Source: Haliea sp. (GTDB lineage Bacteria > Pseudomonadota > Gammaproteobacteria > Pseudomonadales > Halieaceae). Taken from it: 64,000 nt of DNA. Numbering within the stretch: the stretch's first letter is position 1; every line of letters starts with the position of its first letter. Positions 44,017-52,422 of the stretch are shown here, in pieces. The stretch lies in contig NZNC01000005.1 in assembly GCA_002692965.1 (NCBI GenBank), positions 62,001 to 126,000 on the forward strand, in the 5' to 3' direction. The position numbers and the translations under genes were made by a program. The notes under the pieces were generated by a model, which saw nothing but the letters and a program-made list of their open reading frames with translations, had not been told where the DNA came from and ran no database searches.

Positions 44017-44442
44017 TCAGTCATCCAGGCTGTAGGGAGGGCGCATGCCGTTGCACAGCACCTCGGTGACCCGTTCGGTATCCATGTACTCGCGCAGGTG
44101 CAGCAGCTTGCCGTCGCGGAATTCGAAGAGAAAGTGGTAGTCGTTGCTGTAGGTCTTGCCGGAGACGTGTTCGCCCAGACTGCTGGCTTCCACGGCCACC
44201 TTGTCGCCCTCGGCGACCATGCTCTTGATGGTGAAAGTGATGCCGTCGGGGAATACCTGGAGGATGCCGCGGATGGCATCCGGGATGCCCGGGAAGTCAG
44301 TGACACCGGAAATGAGTGTCTCGCCCATGGTCTCGACGTCGCCGTCGGTGGCGTAGGCGGCAATCGCGGATTCCACCCGCCCGTGACTCAGATCGTCGAG
44401 AAACTGAGTGACGCGGGCCTTGTTGCTGTCTGCAGGTTCCAT
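44017..44442 (-). CDS. NTF2-like / SnoaL-type protein
   Basis: Small cytoplasmic protein of the NTF2-like superfamily (SnoaL/limonene-epoxide-hydrolase-like), about 141 residues. Hallmarks are an N-terminal helix pair (VTQFLDDLSHGRVESAIAAY), a strand with FTIKSMVAEGDKVAVEASS, and the final sheet YHFLFEFRDGKLLHLREYMDT. Such proteins form a hydrophobic pocket and may be isomerases, hydrolases or binding proteins; the activity cannot be assigned. The ATG at 44442 is preferred because the upstream 29 residues look non-coding. It lies downstream of the HMG-CoA reductase gene, separated by a hairpin. Confidence 0.85.
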   Translation of the reverse strand: MEPADSNKARVTQFLDDLSHGRVESAIAAYATDGDVETMGETLISGVTDFPGIPDAIRGILQVFPDGITFTIKSMVAEGDKVAVEASSLGEHVSGKTYSNDYHFLFEFRDGKLLHLREYMDTERVTEVLCNGMRPPYSLDD

Positions 44443-44538
44443 GTCTTGCTGCCTGGTACATCGCTGATCGTTCACCGATCTTAGACCGGCATCCGCGAGT
44501 GCCCCAGCGCTGCCGGTATAGCATGGCAACCATCAGGT

Positions 44539-44557
44539 GCCCGACCGAGAGTCGGGC
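44539..44557 (-). terminator. Hairpin downstream of HMG-CoA reductase gene
   Basis: Perfect 7-bp inverted repeat GCCCGAC / GTCGGGC with a 5-base loop, 43 bases past the HMG-CoA reductase stop. No T run follows on the minus strand, so it may slow or end transcription but is not a textbook terminator. Confidence 0.3.
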
Positions 44558-44599
44558 CAGGCCTGGTTCAACTATGCAGTGTGCTCGCGTCCTGCGCGC

Positions 44600-45787
44600 T
44601 CAGCGATTGCGGCCCAGGCGCTCGTGGGCCTCGACCCATTCATTGCGCCCGGTGGCCTTGTCGACGCGCGTGGCCGCGCCCAGGGAGAGCTCGCCGGCGA
44701 CCACCAGGCCGGCCGCAATCTCGGCCAGCTTCAGGGCCTTGCCCTTGCCGTGACAGCCGAGGATTTCAAGGCATTCCCGCTGGGTGGGCAGGTTGGTGCC
44801 ACCGCCGTGGGTGGCGAGAATCAGTGCCGGCAGGGTCACGGAAAAGAAATAGTCACCGTCCCGGGTAACCCGCGTGTAGACCGTGCACTGGTTGGATTCG
44901 CCGATATTGGCGATGTCCTGTCCGGTGGCCAGGTAGAGCGCGGCCAGGCCATTGGCGGGGTGGGCGGCGTTGTTGGAGGAGTGGGTCAGGAAAGAGGCGA
45001 TGGTGGTAATGCCCTGCCCGTAGTGCATGGCCTCCGGGGTGACCCGCAGATTGCGCTGGAGCACGTCGCGGGGCACGGTGATTTCGGCGGTGACGCGGCG
45101 GCCGCGGCCTTTCAGGGAGTTCACCGAGGAGGTGCGTTTCTCGGTATCGAAGTTCCCCGAGAGCAGGTAGTGGCGCATGTGCGGCACCTGCTGGCGGATC
45201 CACTCGCAGGCGGCGAAGGTGGCCCTGCTGGTCATGTTCTGGCCAGCGGCATCCCCGGTCGTGTAGTCGAAGCGGGTGAACACCATGTTATGGGCGATAT
45301 AGTGTTCGATTTCCTGCAATTTCCCGATCGACGTGGTGGATTCCGCCACCTCCCGGATCGGCTCGAAGTTGGCCACCAGCCACTGCTCGAAGTCCCGCGC
45401 TTCGCGGGCATCGCGAAAAACGAAGCAGGGCGCGCGCTGCATGGCCTCGCCGCAGACCGTGGTGCGGACGCCGCCGCTTTCGCGAATCACTTTCATGCCG
45501 CGGTTGTAGCTGGCCAACATGGTGCCCTCGATGGTCGCCATTGGCACGTAGAACTCACCCTGGGCGTGCTCCCCGTCGACCAACAGCGGGCCGGCGAGGC
45601 CGACCGGTACCTGGACGACGCCAAACAGGTTCTCGATGTTGCCGGACATGTCTTGTGGGTCGAAGGAATAGCGCCGGGTGTGGTCGAGTCTCGCGCCGGT
45701 CTCCGCTTCGATGAACTCCTGGCGGCGGGCAATGATGTCGTGGCCGTAATCGTTCTGGTTGTCCCGGGGGATGCGTTTGTCGCTCAC
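44600..45787 (-). CDS. Hydroxymethylglutaryl-CoA reductase, class I-like, soluble
   Basis: Reduces HMG-CoA to mevalonate with NADPH or, run in reverse, feeds mevalonate into catabolism. Conserved blocks: ENLFGVVQVPVGLAGPL, catalytic Glu87 in ATIEGTML, the nucleotide segment DAAGQNM (179-185), Lys217 in the DTEKRTSSVN region followed by GRGR, Asp291 in GQDIANIGESNQC, ATHGGGTNLPTQ, and a C-terminal His388 in EAHERLGRNR. A C-terminal His in this setting is the class I arrangement. No membrane anchor. Length 395. No other mevalonate-pathway gene is in the window, while ispD and ispF are. It starts 25 bases after recQ. Confidence 0.93.
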   Translation of the reverse strand: MSDKRIPRDNQNDYGHDIIARRQEFIEAETGARLDHTRRYSFDPQDMSGNIENLFGVVQVPVGLAGPLLVDGEHAQGEFYVPMATIEGTMLASYNRGMKVIRESGGVRTTVCGEAMQRAPCFVFRDAREARDFEQWLVANFEPIREVAESTTSIGKLQEIEHYIAHNMVFTRFDYTTGDAAGQNMTSRATFAACEWIRQQVPHMRHYLLSGNFDTEKRTSSVNSLKGRGRRVTAEITVPRDVLQRNLRVTPEAMHYGQGITTIASFLTHSSNNAAHPANGLAALYLATGQDIANIGESNQCTVYTRVTRDGDYFFSVTLPALILATHGGGTNLPTQRECLEILGCHGKGKALKLAEIAAGLVVAGELSLGAATRVDKATGRNEWVEAHERLGRNR

Positions 45788-45812
45788 TTTATTGTTCTCC
45801 CGTGTGGCTGGG

Positions 45813-47618
45813 TTAATGAAGGCGATTCTGCAAATGTGAGTCTATCACCTGTAAAAATGCACTGGCGTACTTGTCACGCTTGTTCTGTCCGACGCCACTC
45901 AGCTCGCCGAAGGCCTGAATATCCCGGGGCAGCCGCAGGCACATTTCCTGCAGCGTGCGATCGTGGAAGATGATGTAGGGTGGCTTGCCCTGTTCTTCGG
46001 CCAGTTGGCGCCGACACTCGCGCAGGGCCTCCCAGAGTTCGCTGTCCACGTCGAAGGCTTCGCCCGCGCTGCGGGTGCTACGCTGCCGCACCGGACGCTG
46101 GTCCCGGCGCAGCCACAATTCTTCTTCACCGCGCAGTAGCGGGCGGCAGGATTCGGCGAGGGTTAGCGCGCCATAGCGCTCCGGATCGCTGTCCAGCAGC
46201 CCGCGGGCGACCAATTGCCGGAATACCGAGCGCCACTGGTTGGCATCCAGCTTTTCCCCCACGCCGAAGGTAGGCAGCCGCTGGTGACCGAACTGGCGCA
46301 CGCGCTCGTTTTCATTGCCGCGCAGGACGTCGATCAGGTGATTGACCCCAAACCGCTGCTCGGTGCGATACACCGCGCTCAGTGCCATGCGTGCGGCTTC
46401 GGTGCCGTCCCAGCTGTCGACCGGTTCGAGACAGGTGTCGCAGTTGCCGCAGGGGGAGGGCAGTGTGTCGCCGAAGTAGCGCAGCAGAACCTGGCGCCGG
46501 CAACCGGTGACCTCGCACAGACCAAGCATGGCATTCAGGCGCTGCTGCTCGGCCCGCTTGAAGGTATCGTTGCCTTCGGACGCGTCCAGCATCTGCCGTT
46601 GTTTCAGGACGTCCTGCAGGCCGTAGACCATCCAGGCATCCGCGGGCAGGCCATCCCGCCCGGCGCGGCCGGTTTCCTGGTAGTAGGCTTCGATGGTGCG
46701 CGGCAGGTCGAGGTGGGCGACAAAGCGCACATCGGGTTTGTCGATGCCCATGCCAAAGGCGATGGTCGCCACCATGACCACGGCCTCCTCCCGCAGGAAG
46801 CGCGCCTGGTGGGTGGCGCGCAGCGCCGCGGGTAGCCCGGCGTGGTAGGGCAGGGCGTGGAAGCCCTGGGCGCTCAACCACTGGGCGGTCTCCTCGACCT
46901 TGTTGCGCGAGAGGCAATAGACAATGCCGGAGTCCCGGGGGTGCTCTTCGCGCAGGAACTGCAGCAATTGCTGGCGCGGGTTCTGCTTGAGGGCAATCCG
47001 GTAGCGGATATTGGGGCGGTCGAAGCCGGCGATAAACTGGCCGGCCTCGTGCAGGTCGAGTCGCTGGATGATCTCCTCGCGGGTGCGCGCGTCCGCGGTC
47101 GCGGTCAGGGCCAGGCGGGGTATCTGCGGGAAGCGCTCATGCAGCAGGCTCAGCTGCAGGTAGTCGGCGCGAAAGTCGTGGCCCCAGCGCGAGACGCAGT
47201 GGGCTTCGTCGATGGCGAACAGGGCAATGCGCGCCCGCTCCAGCAGGAACAGGGTGCGCGGCTGCACCAGGCGCTCGGGGGCAATGTAGAGCAGGTCCAG
47301 CTCACCGGCGAGTAATGCATCCTCCACCGCCCGGGCCGCCTGGGGCTCCAGGGTCGAGTTGAGGTAGGCAGCATTTACCCCCAGCTCCTGCAAGGCGCTG
47401 ACCTGGTCCTGCATCAGGGCGATGAGGGGTGACACCACCACGCCGCAGCCGGGGCGGACCAGGGCGGGCACCTGGTAGCAGAGGGATTTGCCGCCCCCCG
47501 TGGGCATCAGAACCATGGCGTCGCCACCGTCGATCACGTGATTGACGATGGCTTCCTGCAGAGGCCGGAAGGCGTCGTAGCCAAAAACTGTCTGCAGTGT
47601 CTCCCGGGCGTCTCTCAT
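45813..47618 (-). CDS. recQ: ATP-dependent DNA helicase RecQ
   Basis: 3'-5' DNA helicase acting in recombination and restart of stalled forks. Helicase motifs: [11 protein letters not shown], Walker [35 protein letters not shown], and [10 protein letters not shown]. The zinc-binding RecQ-Ct domain ([17 protein letters not shown] ... CGNCDTC) and an HRDC domain at the C-terminus ([24 protein letters not shown], quoted in parts) are present. Length 601, with ATG at 47618. Lies between the carboxyltransferase and HMG-CoA reductase genes on the same strand with short gaps. Confidence 0.96.
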   Translation of the reverse strand: MRDARETLQTVFGYDAFRPLQEAIVNHVIDGGDAMVLMPTGGGKSLCYQVPALVRPGCGVVVSPLIALMQDQVSALQELGVNAAYLNSTLEPQAARAVEDALLAGELDLLYIAPERLVQPRTLFLLERARIALFAIDEAHCVSRWGHDFRADYLQLSLLHERFPQIPRLALTATADARTREEIIQRLDLHEAGQFIAGFDRPNIRYRIALKQNPRQQLLQFLREEHPRDSGIVYCLSRNKVEETAQWLSAQGFHALPYHAGLPAALRATHQARFLREEAVVMVATIAFGMGIDKPDVRFVAHLDLPRTIEAYYQETGRAGRDGLPADAWMVYGLQDVLKQRQMLDASEGNDTFKRAEQQRLNAMLGLCEVTGCRRQVLLRYFGDTLPSPCGNCDTCLEPVDSWDGTEAARMALSAVYRTEQRFGVNHLIDVLRGNENERVRQFGHQRLPTFGVGEKLDANQWRSVFRQLVARGLLDSDPERYGALTLAESCRPLLRGEEELWLRRDQRPVRQRSTRSAGEAFDVDSELWEALRECRRQLAEEQGKPPYIIFHDRTLQEMCLRLPRDIQAFGELSGVGQNKRDKYASAFLQVIDSHLQNRLH

Positions 47619-47660
47619 CCAACCATTGTAACTCAGCCGACCGCGGCAACGGGCATCCAA

Positions 47661-49130
47661 TCAGGTCGCAAGGGCTGCGATCAGTTCGTTGCGCAGTGCC
47701 GCGGGTTCCACGACTCGGTCCACTGCCATGGCGTCGGCGGCCAGCCAGGCGCCGCTCTGCCGGGTTTGCATCGCCAGGGCCTCGTCGTCGTCCGCACCGC
47801 TGGCAGCCGCGCCGCCCAGCGCGGGCACGCCCCCCAGGCTGATACCCGGCAATGCCAGCGTGACCAGCTGCTGATCCCAGGGGTTCATGCCCATCACCGA
47901 AGAGCCAAAGCCAAAGGCTTTGCGCAGAACCACGACCACCTTGCGACCCCGGTAGCGGCGCTGGGCCTGGAACATCTCGCCCGCCGCACGCAGTACACCC
48001 GAGCGCTCGGCTTCCGGTCCGGGCATGACGCCCGGGTTGTCTACCAGGCTGACCAGGGGCAGGCCGAAGCGACTGGCCATGTCGATAAAGTGGCGAGCCT
48101 TGAGGGCGGCGTCACGGGTGATGGCACCGGCCTGGACTGCCGGCTGGTTGGCGACCAGCAGGCAGGGACGTCCACCGATCCGCGCCAGCGCCGTGACCAG
48201 TGTGCGGCCATAGTCCGGTTGCAGCTCGAACAGCGTGTGGCGGTCGACCAGCTCTCGCAGCACCGCGCGCATGTCGTAGGGCAGGTCGACCCGCGGGGGT
48301 ATCAGGCCTGCCAGGGCCTCGCAGCGGTAGGGCTGGGTGGTTTTACTCTCGGCTATTACAGGAAGATCTGCCCCGCGGCGGGGTGGCAGCAGGCTGAGGA
48401 AATAGCGTGCCGTGGCAAAACAGTCGGCTTCGCTGGCACAGAGATTGTGTGCCACGCCGCTGTCGCGGGTATGCATGCGGGCATCGCCGAGTTCGGCAGC
48501 GGTGGTGTCGACGCCCATGGCGGCCTTGACCAGTGGCGGGCCGGCGCTGAAAAGGGCACTGCCTTCCAGCATGATGACCAGGTCGGCGAACATCCCGGCC
48601 AGGGCGCCGTGGCCGGCGGAGGTGCCCAGTACCAGGGCGACGGTTGGCACCTGGCCCTGGAGATCGGCGAGCAGCTGCAGGTCGCCCGGTGCATGGGGGT
48701 AGCGCTCGCCCTGGTTGGAGGCGCGTTCCCCGGCGCCGTCGAGCAGCATCAGCAGGGGCAGACCCTGTTCCAGGGCGAGGCGTACCAGGCGCGCGCGTTT
48801 GGCGGCGTTGGGGTGTCCGATGCTGCCGCCCTGCACGGTGAAGTCCTCGGCGAAGAGCACGACCGGGTTGCCGTTGATGCGGGCGGTCCCGCCCACCAGG
48901 CCGTCGGCGGGCACGGGCTCATGACCTGCGGGGTGCTGGCCGCCGGCCAGGGCACCGTACTCGCGAAAACTGTCCGGGTCGCAGAGGGCGGCGATGCGTT
49001 CCCGGGCGGTCTGCCGGCCGCGGGCGTGTTGACGTGCGACACGTGCTTCGCCGCCCATGGCCTCTGCTGCCGCCGTGCGCTCGCGCCACGCGCCGAGCAG
49101 CCTTTCCCAGTCTCCCCTGTAGTCATCCAT
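47661..49130 (-). CDS. Acyl-CoA carboxylase carboxyltransferase (beta-type) subunit
   Basis: Biotin-dependent carboxyltransferase of the propionyl/methylcrotonyl-CoA carboxylase beta family. N-terminal half: ARQHARGRQTARERIAALCD, FAEDFTVQGGSIG, LLLMLLDGAGER and GTSAGHGALAGMFAD; C-terminal half: NQPAVQAGAITRDAALKARHFID, PLVSLVDNPGVMPG and FGFGSSVMGMNPWD. Length 489, slightly shorter than typical (about 510-535). The biotin carboxylase/BCCP alpha subunit that it needs is not adjacent, which is unusual. First gene of a minus-strand run with recQ and HMG-CoA reductase. The acyl-CoA substrate cannot be inferred by eye. Confidence 0.9.
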   Translation of the reverse strand: MDDYRGDWERLLGAWRERTAAAEAMGGEARVARQHARGRQTARERIAALCDPDSFREYGALAGGQHPAGHEPVPADGLVGGTARINGNPVVLFAEDFTVQGGSIGHPNAAKRARLVRLALEQGLPLLMLLDGAGERASNQGERYPHAPGDLQLLADLQGQVPTVALVLGTSAGHGALAGMFADLVIMLEGSALFSAGPPLVKAAMGVDTTAAELGDARMHTRDSGVAHNLCASEADCFATARYFLSLLPPRRGADLPVIAESKTTQPYRCEALAGLIPPRVDLPYDMRAVLRELVDRHTLFELQPDYGRTLVTALARIGGRPCLLVANQPAVQAGAITRDAALKARHFIDMASRFGLPLVSLVDNPGVMPGPEAERSGVLRAAGEMFQAQRRYRGRKVVVVLRKAFGFGSSVMGMNPWDQQLVTLALPGISLGGVPALGGAAASGADDDEALAMQTRQSGAWLAADAMAVDRVVEPAALRNELIAALAT

Positions 49131-49162
49131 GGTGCGGCGTCCAGATAGCGAATTCGCGGAGG

Positions 49163-49191
49163 AACATACGCAATGCGGACGGGCGCGGCAA
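49163..49191 (-). promoter_or_regulatory. Possible promoter with adjacent palindrome for the carboxyltransferase-recQ-HMGR run
   Basis: On the minus strand TTGCCG and TATGTT are 17 bases apart. Just downstream, at 49148-49157 near the expected start of transcription, lies the perfect 10-base palindrome GCGAATTCGC, a candidate operator. Confidence 0.35.
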
Positions 49192-49295
49192 GCAGCTGCC
49201 GCGACCCGAGGGTGATTGGTGAGGCTATCTGGACCGGGCCCCTGGAGGGACCCCCGGATGTTTCCCGGGGTGCGGGCGACCCGGGCCCGGTGCGG

Positions 49296-50786
49296 TCAGG
49301 CGACCCGGGACTGGTCGTCGGCGGTGGGCGACGGCAGGCCGAAGGCGGCCCAGTCCGGTTCCGCCATTTCACTGACGAAGCGCTCGAAGTTCCAGGGCCA
49401 GCTGGAGGGAATGCCTTCCTTGTCGAGATACCAGCTGGAACAGCCGCCCTTGAACCAGACGGTGTTGCGGGCCGCCTCGACACGGGCCGCCTCGAAGGCT
49501 TCCGTGGCGGCGTGGGAGGGCGCCAGGGCATCGCAATCCCCCTGGCGCAGGCGCTCCAGCAGCTGGTCGATGTAGATCCACTGGTTCTCGGCGATATCGA
49601 TCAGGGAGAAGTTGCCCACCGGGCCATTGGGGCCGTTGAGCATGAACAGGTTGGGGAAGTCGGGCATGCTGATAGCCAGGTAGGCGCGGGGCTTGTCGGC
49701 CCAGTAGTCTTGCAGGGTGACCCCGCCGGCGCCGGTAATCTGCATGGGGCGCATGAAGGCGTCGGCGTGGAAGCCGGTCGCATAGACAATCACGTCCAGT
49801 TCATGCAGTTCGCCGTCCCGGGTGCGGATGCCGTTTGCCTCGATCCGCTCGATACCGGTGGTGACCAGATCGGCATTCGGATGCTGGATCGCCTCGTAGT
49901 AGTCCGGCGAGAATATCAGGCGTTTGCACAGCGGCGTGTGATTCGGGCGCAGGCGCTCGCGCAGTTCCGGGTCGCGAACGCTCTGCTCGAGATTGTCGAC
50001 ACAGGCCTTGATCATCTCCTGGGCCTCGGGAGAGTCCACATTGGTCACGGCCTGGGTGTAGGCCTCTACCGCCGCCATGTACTCGTCGTGATTCATCACC
50101 CGGTTGAGCACTTCTGGATCGCGGAAGGCGGCGCGCTCCTCTTCGCTGAACTCGCCGTTCTCCACCGGCATGATCCATTGCGGGGTGCGCTGGTAGTGCT
50201 CCAGGTGTGCCGCGCGTCCGGCCAGGGCGGAAATGATCTGCACCCCGGTCGAGCCGTTGCCGATGACACCGATCCGCTTGCCGTCGAGAGCCACGCTGTG
50301 GTCCCAGCGTGCGCTGTGGAAAATGGCGCCGCGGAAATCGTCGGCGCCCGGGATGTCCGGGTAGCGGGGCTGGTGCAGCACACCGGTGGCGGCGATCAAC
50401 ACGTCGGCGGTATCGCTGTGACCGCTCTTGAATTGCAGCTGCCACTTGCCGTCGCGCCACTCCGCGCTCTCGGCTTCTTCGTTGAAGCGGATCATGTCCA
50501 ACACACCATATTTTGCCGCGGTGCGCTCGAAGTAGGACTGGATCTCGGGGCCGGGTGGCAGGTGTCGGGTCCAGTCGGGGTTGCGTTCAAAGCTGTAGGT
50601 ATAAAAATGCGAGGGGACGTCGCAGGTCAGACCCGGGTAGGTGTTTTCACGCCAGGTACCGCCCACGCGATCCGCCTTTTCATAGATCACGGCATTGCGG
50701 TAGCCGCGTTTCTGCAGCTGAATGCCCGCCAGCATGCCCGCCATACCGGCACCGAGGACAACAACTTTGAGTTCACGAGTGGTCAT
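49296..50786 (-). CDS. Flavin monooxygenase, Baeyer-Villiger type
   Basis: FAD- and NADPH-dependent monooxygenase expected to insert oxygen into ketones (Baeyer-Villiger) or hydroxylate small lipophilic substrates. FAD Rossmann motif VVLGAGMAGMLAG near residue 8, the RVGGTWRENTYPG segment, the BVMO fingerprint FxGxxxHxxxW as FRGAIFHSARWDH, and the NADPH Rossmann motif IGVIGNGSTGVQI. Length 496. ATG at 50786 with AGGAG about 10 bases upstream; a TTG two codons earlier is possible. Divergent from an AraC-type regulator, which likely controls it. Substrate unknown. Confidence 0.92.
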   Translation of the reverse strand: MTTRELKVVVLGAGMAGMLAGIQLQKRGYRNAVIYEKADRVGGTWRENTYPGLTCDVPSHFYTYSFERNPDWTRHLPPGPEIQSYFERTAAKYGVLDMIRFNEEAESAEWRDGKWQLQFKSGHSDTADVLIAATGVLHQPRYPDIPGADDFRGAIFHSARWDHSVALDGKRIGVIGNGSTGVQIISALAGRAAHLEHYQRTPQWIMPVENGEFSEEERAAFRDPEVLNRVMNHDEYMAAVEAYTQAVTNVDSPEAQEMIKACVDNLEQSVRDPELRERLRPNHTPLCKRLIFSPDYYEAIQHPNADLVTTGIERIEANGIRTRDGELHELDVIVYATGFHADAFMRPMQITGAGGVTLQDYWADKPRAYLAISMPDFPNLFMLNGPNGPVGNFSLIDIAENQWIYIDQLLERLRQGDCDALAPSHAATEAFEAARVEAARNTVWFKGGCSSWYLDKEGIPSSWPWNFERFVSEMAEPDWAAFGLPSPTADDQSRVA

Positions 50787-50925
50787 GGCCAAACTGCTCC
50801 TGTGAATGAACGATCGGGATCCAGCTTAGTGGGGTGGACGCTGTCTGTCGTGACTGAAGTGTCAATAAAGCGTTACATTTGTGTCTGTTTGGGTCATTCT
50901 CTTCGTGCATTGCAGGAGTGTCTCC

Positions 50926-51906
50926 ATGTCGGTCGCTGCCCTTAACACTGACTTGTTTCAGCCCCTGCGGCAGTTGCTGGAAAGCGAGTTGCAGGCCGCT
51001 GGTCTGGAGGTCAGTGTCACCGGTGATACCGCCAATGCCGCGGGCTTCATGCGCTGGTATCTGCGCGCCATCCAGGCACTGGAAGCCCATGTGGCCAGCG
51101 GCGATGAGCACGCGCCAATGGCGCGCCGCGAAGTCGAGCTGCAATGCCGCTGCGCGCTGACCGGCGCATCCCTGGCCGAGGCAGTCGAGCTGCTGGCCCG
51201 GTTTGCCGATCTGCTGTATCCCCGTGCCGGCCAGATCAGCCTGGAGCTGTCCGGTGATCAGGCCCTGTTCAAACTGGACTCCCTGCGCCGGCAGACCACC
51301 ACGGCCAGCGACATGGTGGACATCACCGGGCTGTTTGCCTTTCACCAGTTGCTGCAATGGCTGGCGGGGCGTGAGCTGCCGCTGCGCCAGGTGCGCGCAG
51401 GTCCTACCCGGCGGGATGACGTGTTGCCCTTCCTCAAGCTGTTTCGCGCGCCCGTGTTGTCGGGCGGCAGTGACTATGCCCTGGTTTTTGAACGCTCTGT
51501 CCTGGCCTGGCCGGTGGTGCGCACGGCCGCGGAATTTCCGCGCTTCTTCGAACTGTTTCCCTGCGCGGTATTCCTCCCCACACGGCACAGCCTGTCTGCC
51601 CAGGTTGCCATCCTGTTCTCCGCCATGCTGACCCGGGGCCAGCCACTGCCGACCCAGGCAGAGCTCGCCCGTGAGCTAGGCAAATCGGTGTCCGCCTTTC
51701 GTCAGCAGCTCCGGCAGGAGGGTAGTAGTTTCAGGCAGTTGCGCGAGCGGGCCCTGGCCGAGGCGGCGGCAACCGGGCTTGCCCGGGGCCAGGATGTGGC
51801 GGCGGTAGCGGCTCAGCTGGGTTTTGCCGATGCGGGCAGTTTTCGCCGGGCATTCCGCCAATGGTACGGTTGCGCACCCCGGCAGTGGCAGGCAGAAAAA
51901 GCGTAA
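50926..51906 (+). CDS. AraC-family transcriptional regulator (arabinose-binding-like N-terminal domain)
   Basis: Transcription factor with a ligand-binding N-terminal domain (about residues 15-190, the type seen in regulators of lipid, sterol or alkane catabolism) and a C-terminal AraC helix-turn-helix pair (TQAELARELGKSVSAFRQQL and VAAVAAQLGFADAGSFRRAF ... GCAPRQW). ATG at 50926 with AGGAG 7 bases upstream; the frame opens 15 codons earlier. Length 326. Divergent from the BVMO gene across 139 bases, so that gene is its probable target; the gap contains a TTGACA-type hexamer (minus strand, 50860-50865) without a matching -10, as is common for activator-dependent promoters. Confidence 0.9.
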   Translation: MSVAALNTDLFQPLRQLLESELQAAGLEVSVTGDTANAAGFMRWYLRAIQALEAHVASGDEHAPMARREVELQCRCALTGASLAEAVELLARFADLLYPRAGQISLELSGDQALFKLDSLRRQTTTASDMVDITGLFAFHQLLQWLAGRELPLRQVRAGPTRRDDVLPFLKLFRAPVLSGGSDYALVFERSVLAWPVVRTAAEFPRFFELFPCAVFLPTRHSLSAQVAILFSAMLTRGQPLPTQAELARELGKSVSAFRQQLRQEGSSFRQLRERALAEAAATGLARGQDVAAVAAQLGFADAGSFRRAFRQWYGCAPRQWQAEKA

Positions 51907-51915
51907 AAATAGCAA

Positions 51916-51943
51916 TTGACGGTGGAGGCGGTCAGGGTATACT
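51916..51943 (+). promoter_or_regulatory. Promoter of the cold-shock gene
   Basis: TTGACG and TATACT separated by 16 bases, ten bases after the AraC-type gene stop. The implied start near 51950 gives a leader of about 146 bases, similar to the long leader of E. coli cspA. Confidence 0.65.
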
Positions 51944-52047
51944 TGGTCTCAGCTTGATTGTTCTTGCGCTGATTGATACAGAACCAACTGGCAGTTTGTC
52001 AGATTACGTCCCCTGTTTCATAAGTCTTTGCACTACCAAGCTTTACC

Positions 52048-52063
52048 GCCTTCTGCGGAAGGC
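52048..52063 (+). other. Stem-loop in the cold-shock gene leader
   Basis: GCCTTC-TGCG-GAAGGC, a perfect 6-bp stem with a 4-base loop, followed by a U-rich stretch (ATCGTTATATTTTT) and the start codon 32 bases later. It could be a temperature-dependent translation element or an attenuator. Confidence 0.35.
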
Positions 52064-52095
52064 ATCGTTATATTTTTGAAATACAGGACGCTATC

Positions 52096-52296
52096 ATGGC
52101 AACTGGCACCGTAAAATGGTTCAACGAAACTAAAGGTTTCGGCTTCATCGCTCAGGAAAACGGCCCCGACGTATTCGCGCACTTCAGCGCGATCCAGGGT
52201 TCCGGCTTCAAGACTCTGGTCGAAGGCCAGCAGGTCGAATTCAATGTGGTTCAAGGGCAGAAAGGCCCCCAGGCCGAGAACATTGTAGTGGTCTGA
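52096..52296 (+). CDS. Cold-shock protein, CspA family
   Basis: Single-domain OB-fold RNA chaperone of 66 residues. RNP1 (KGFGFIAQ) and RNP2 (DVFAHFSAI) are perfect, and the N-terminus [13 protein letters not shown] is standard. Ribosome-binding site AGGA upstream. A strong promoter and a long leader precede it and a bidirectional terminator follows, so it is a monocistronic gene. Whether it is cold-inducible or constitutive cannot be told from the protein. Confidence 0.97.
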   Translation: MATGTVKWFNETKGFGFIAQENGPDVFAHFSAIQGSGFKTLVEGQQVEFNVVQGQKGPQAENIVVV

Positions 52297-52316
52297 GCCG
52301 AGAGGCTTTGAACCCG

Positions 52317-52350
52317 AAAAACCCGGCGTGGTGACACGCCGGGTTTTTTT
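52317..52350. terminator. Bidirectional intrinsic terminator
   Basis: Stem AAAAACCCGGCGTG / CACGCCGGGTTTTT with loop GTGA, 14 bp long. The T run on the plus side ends the cold-shock gene and the A run on the left serves the convergent AraC-type gene on the minus strand. Confidence 0.88.
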
Positions 52351-52422
52351 GTGGGCGAATGCCCGCAAGCGAGGGGCTGCCCGGCCCCACTGTGTAGCTT
52401 CAGCCCCACAGGGGCGGGGGAG

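Noticed and set aside
47538-50945. Two long plus-strand open frames opposite the carboxyltransferase and the monooxygenase
   Set aside because: Both mirror conserved minus-strand enzymes and contain no motifs of their own.
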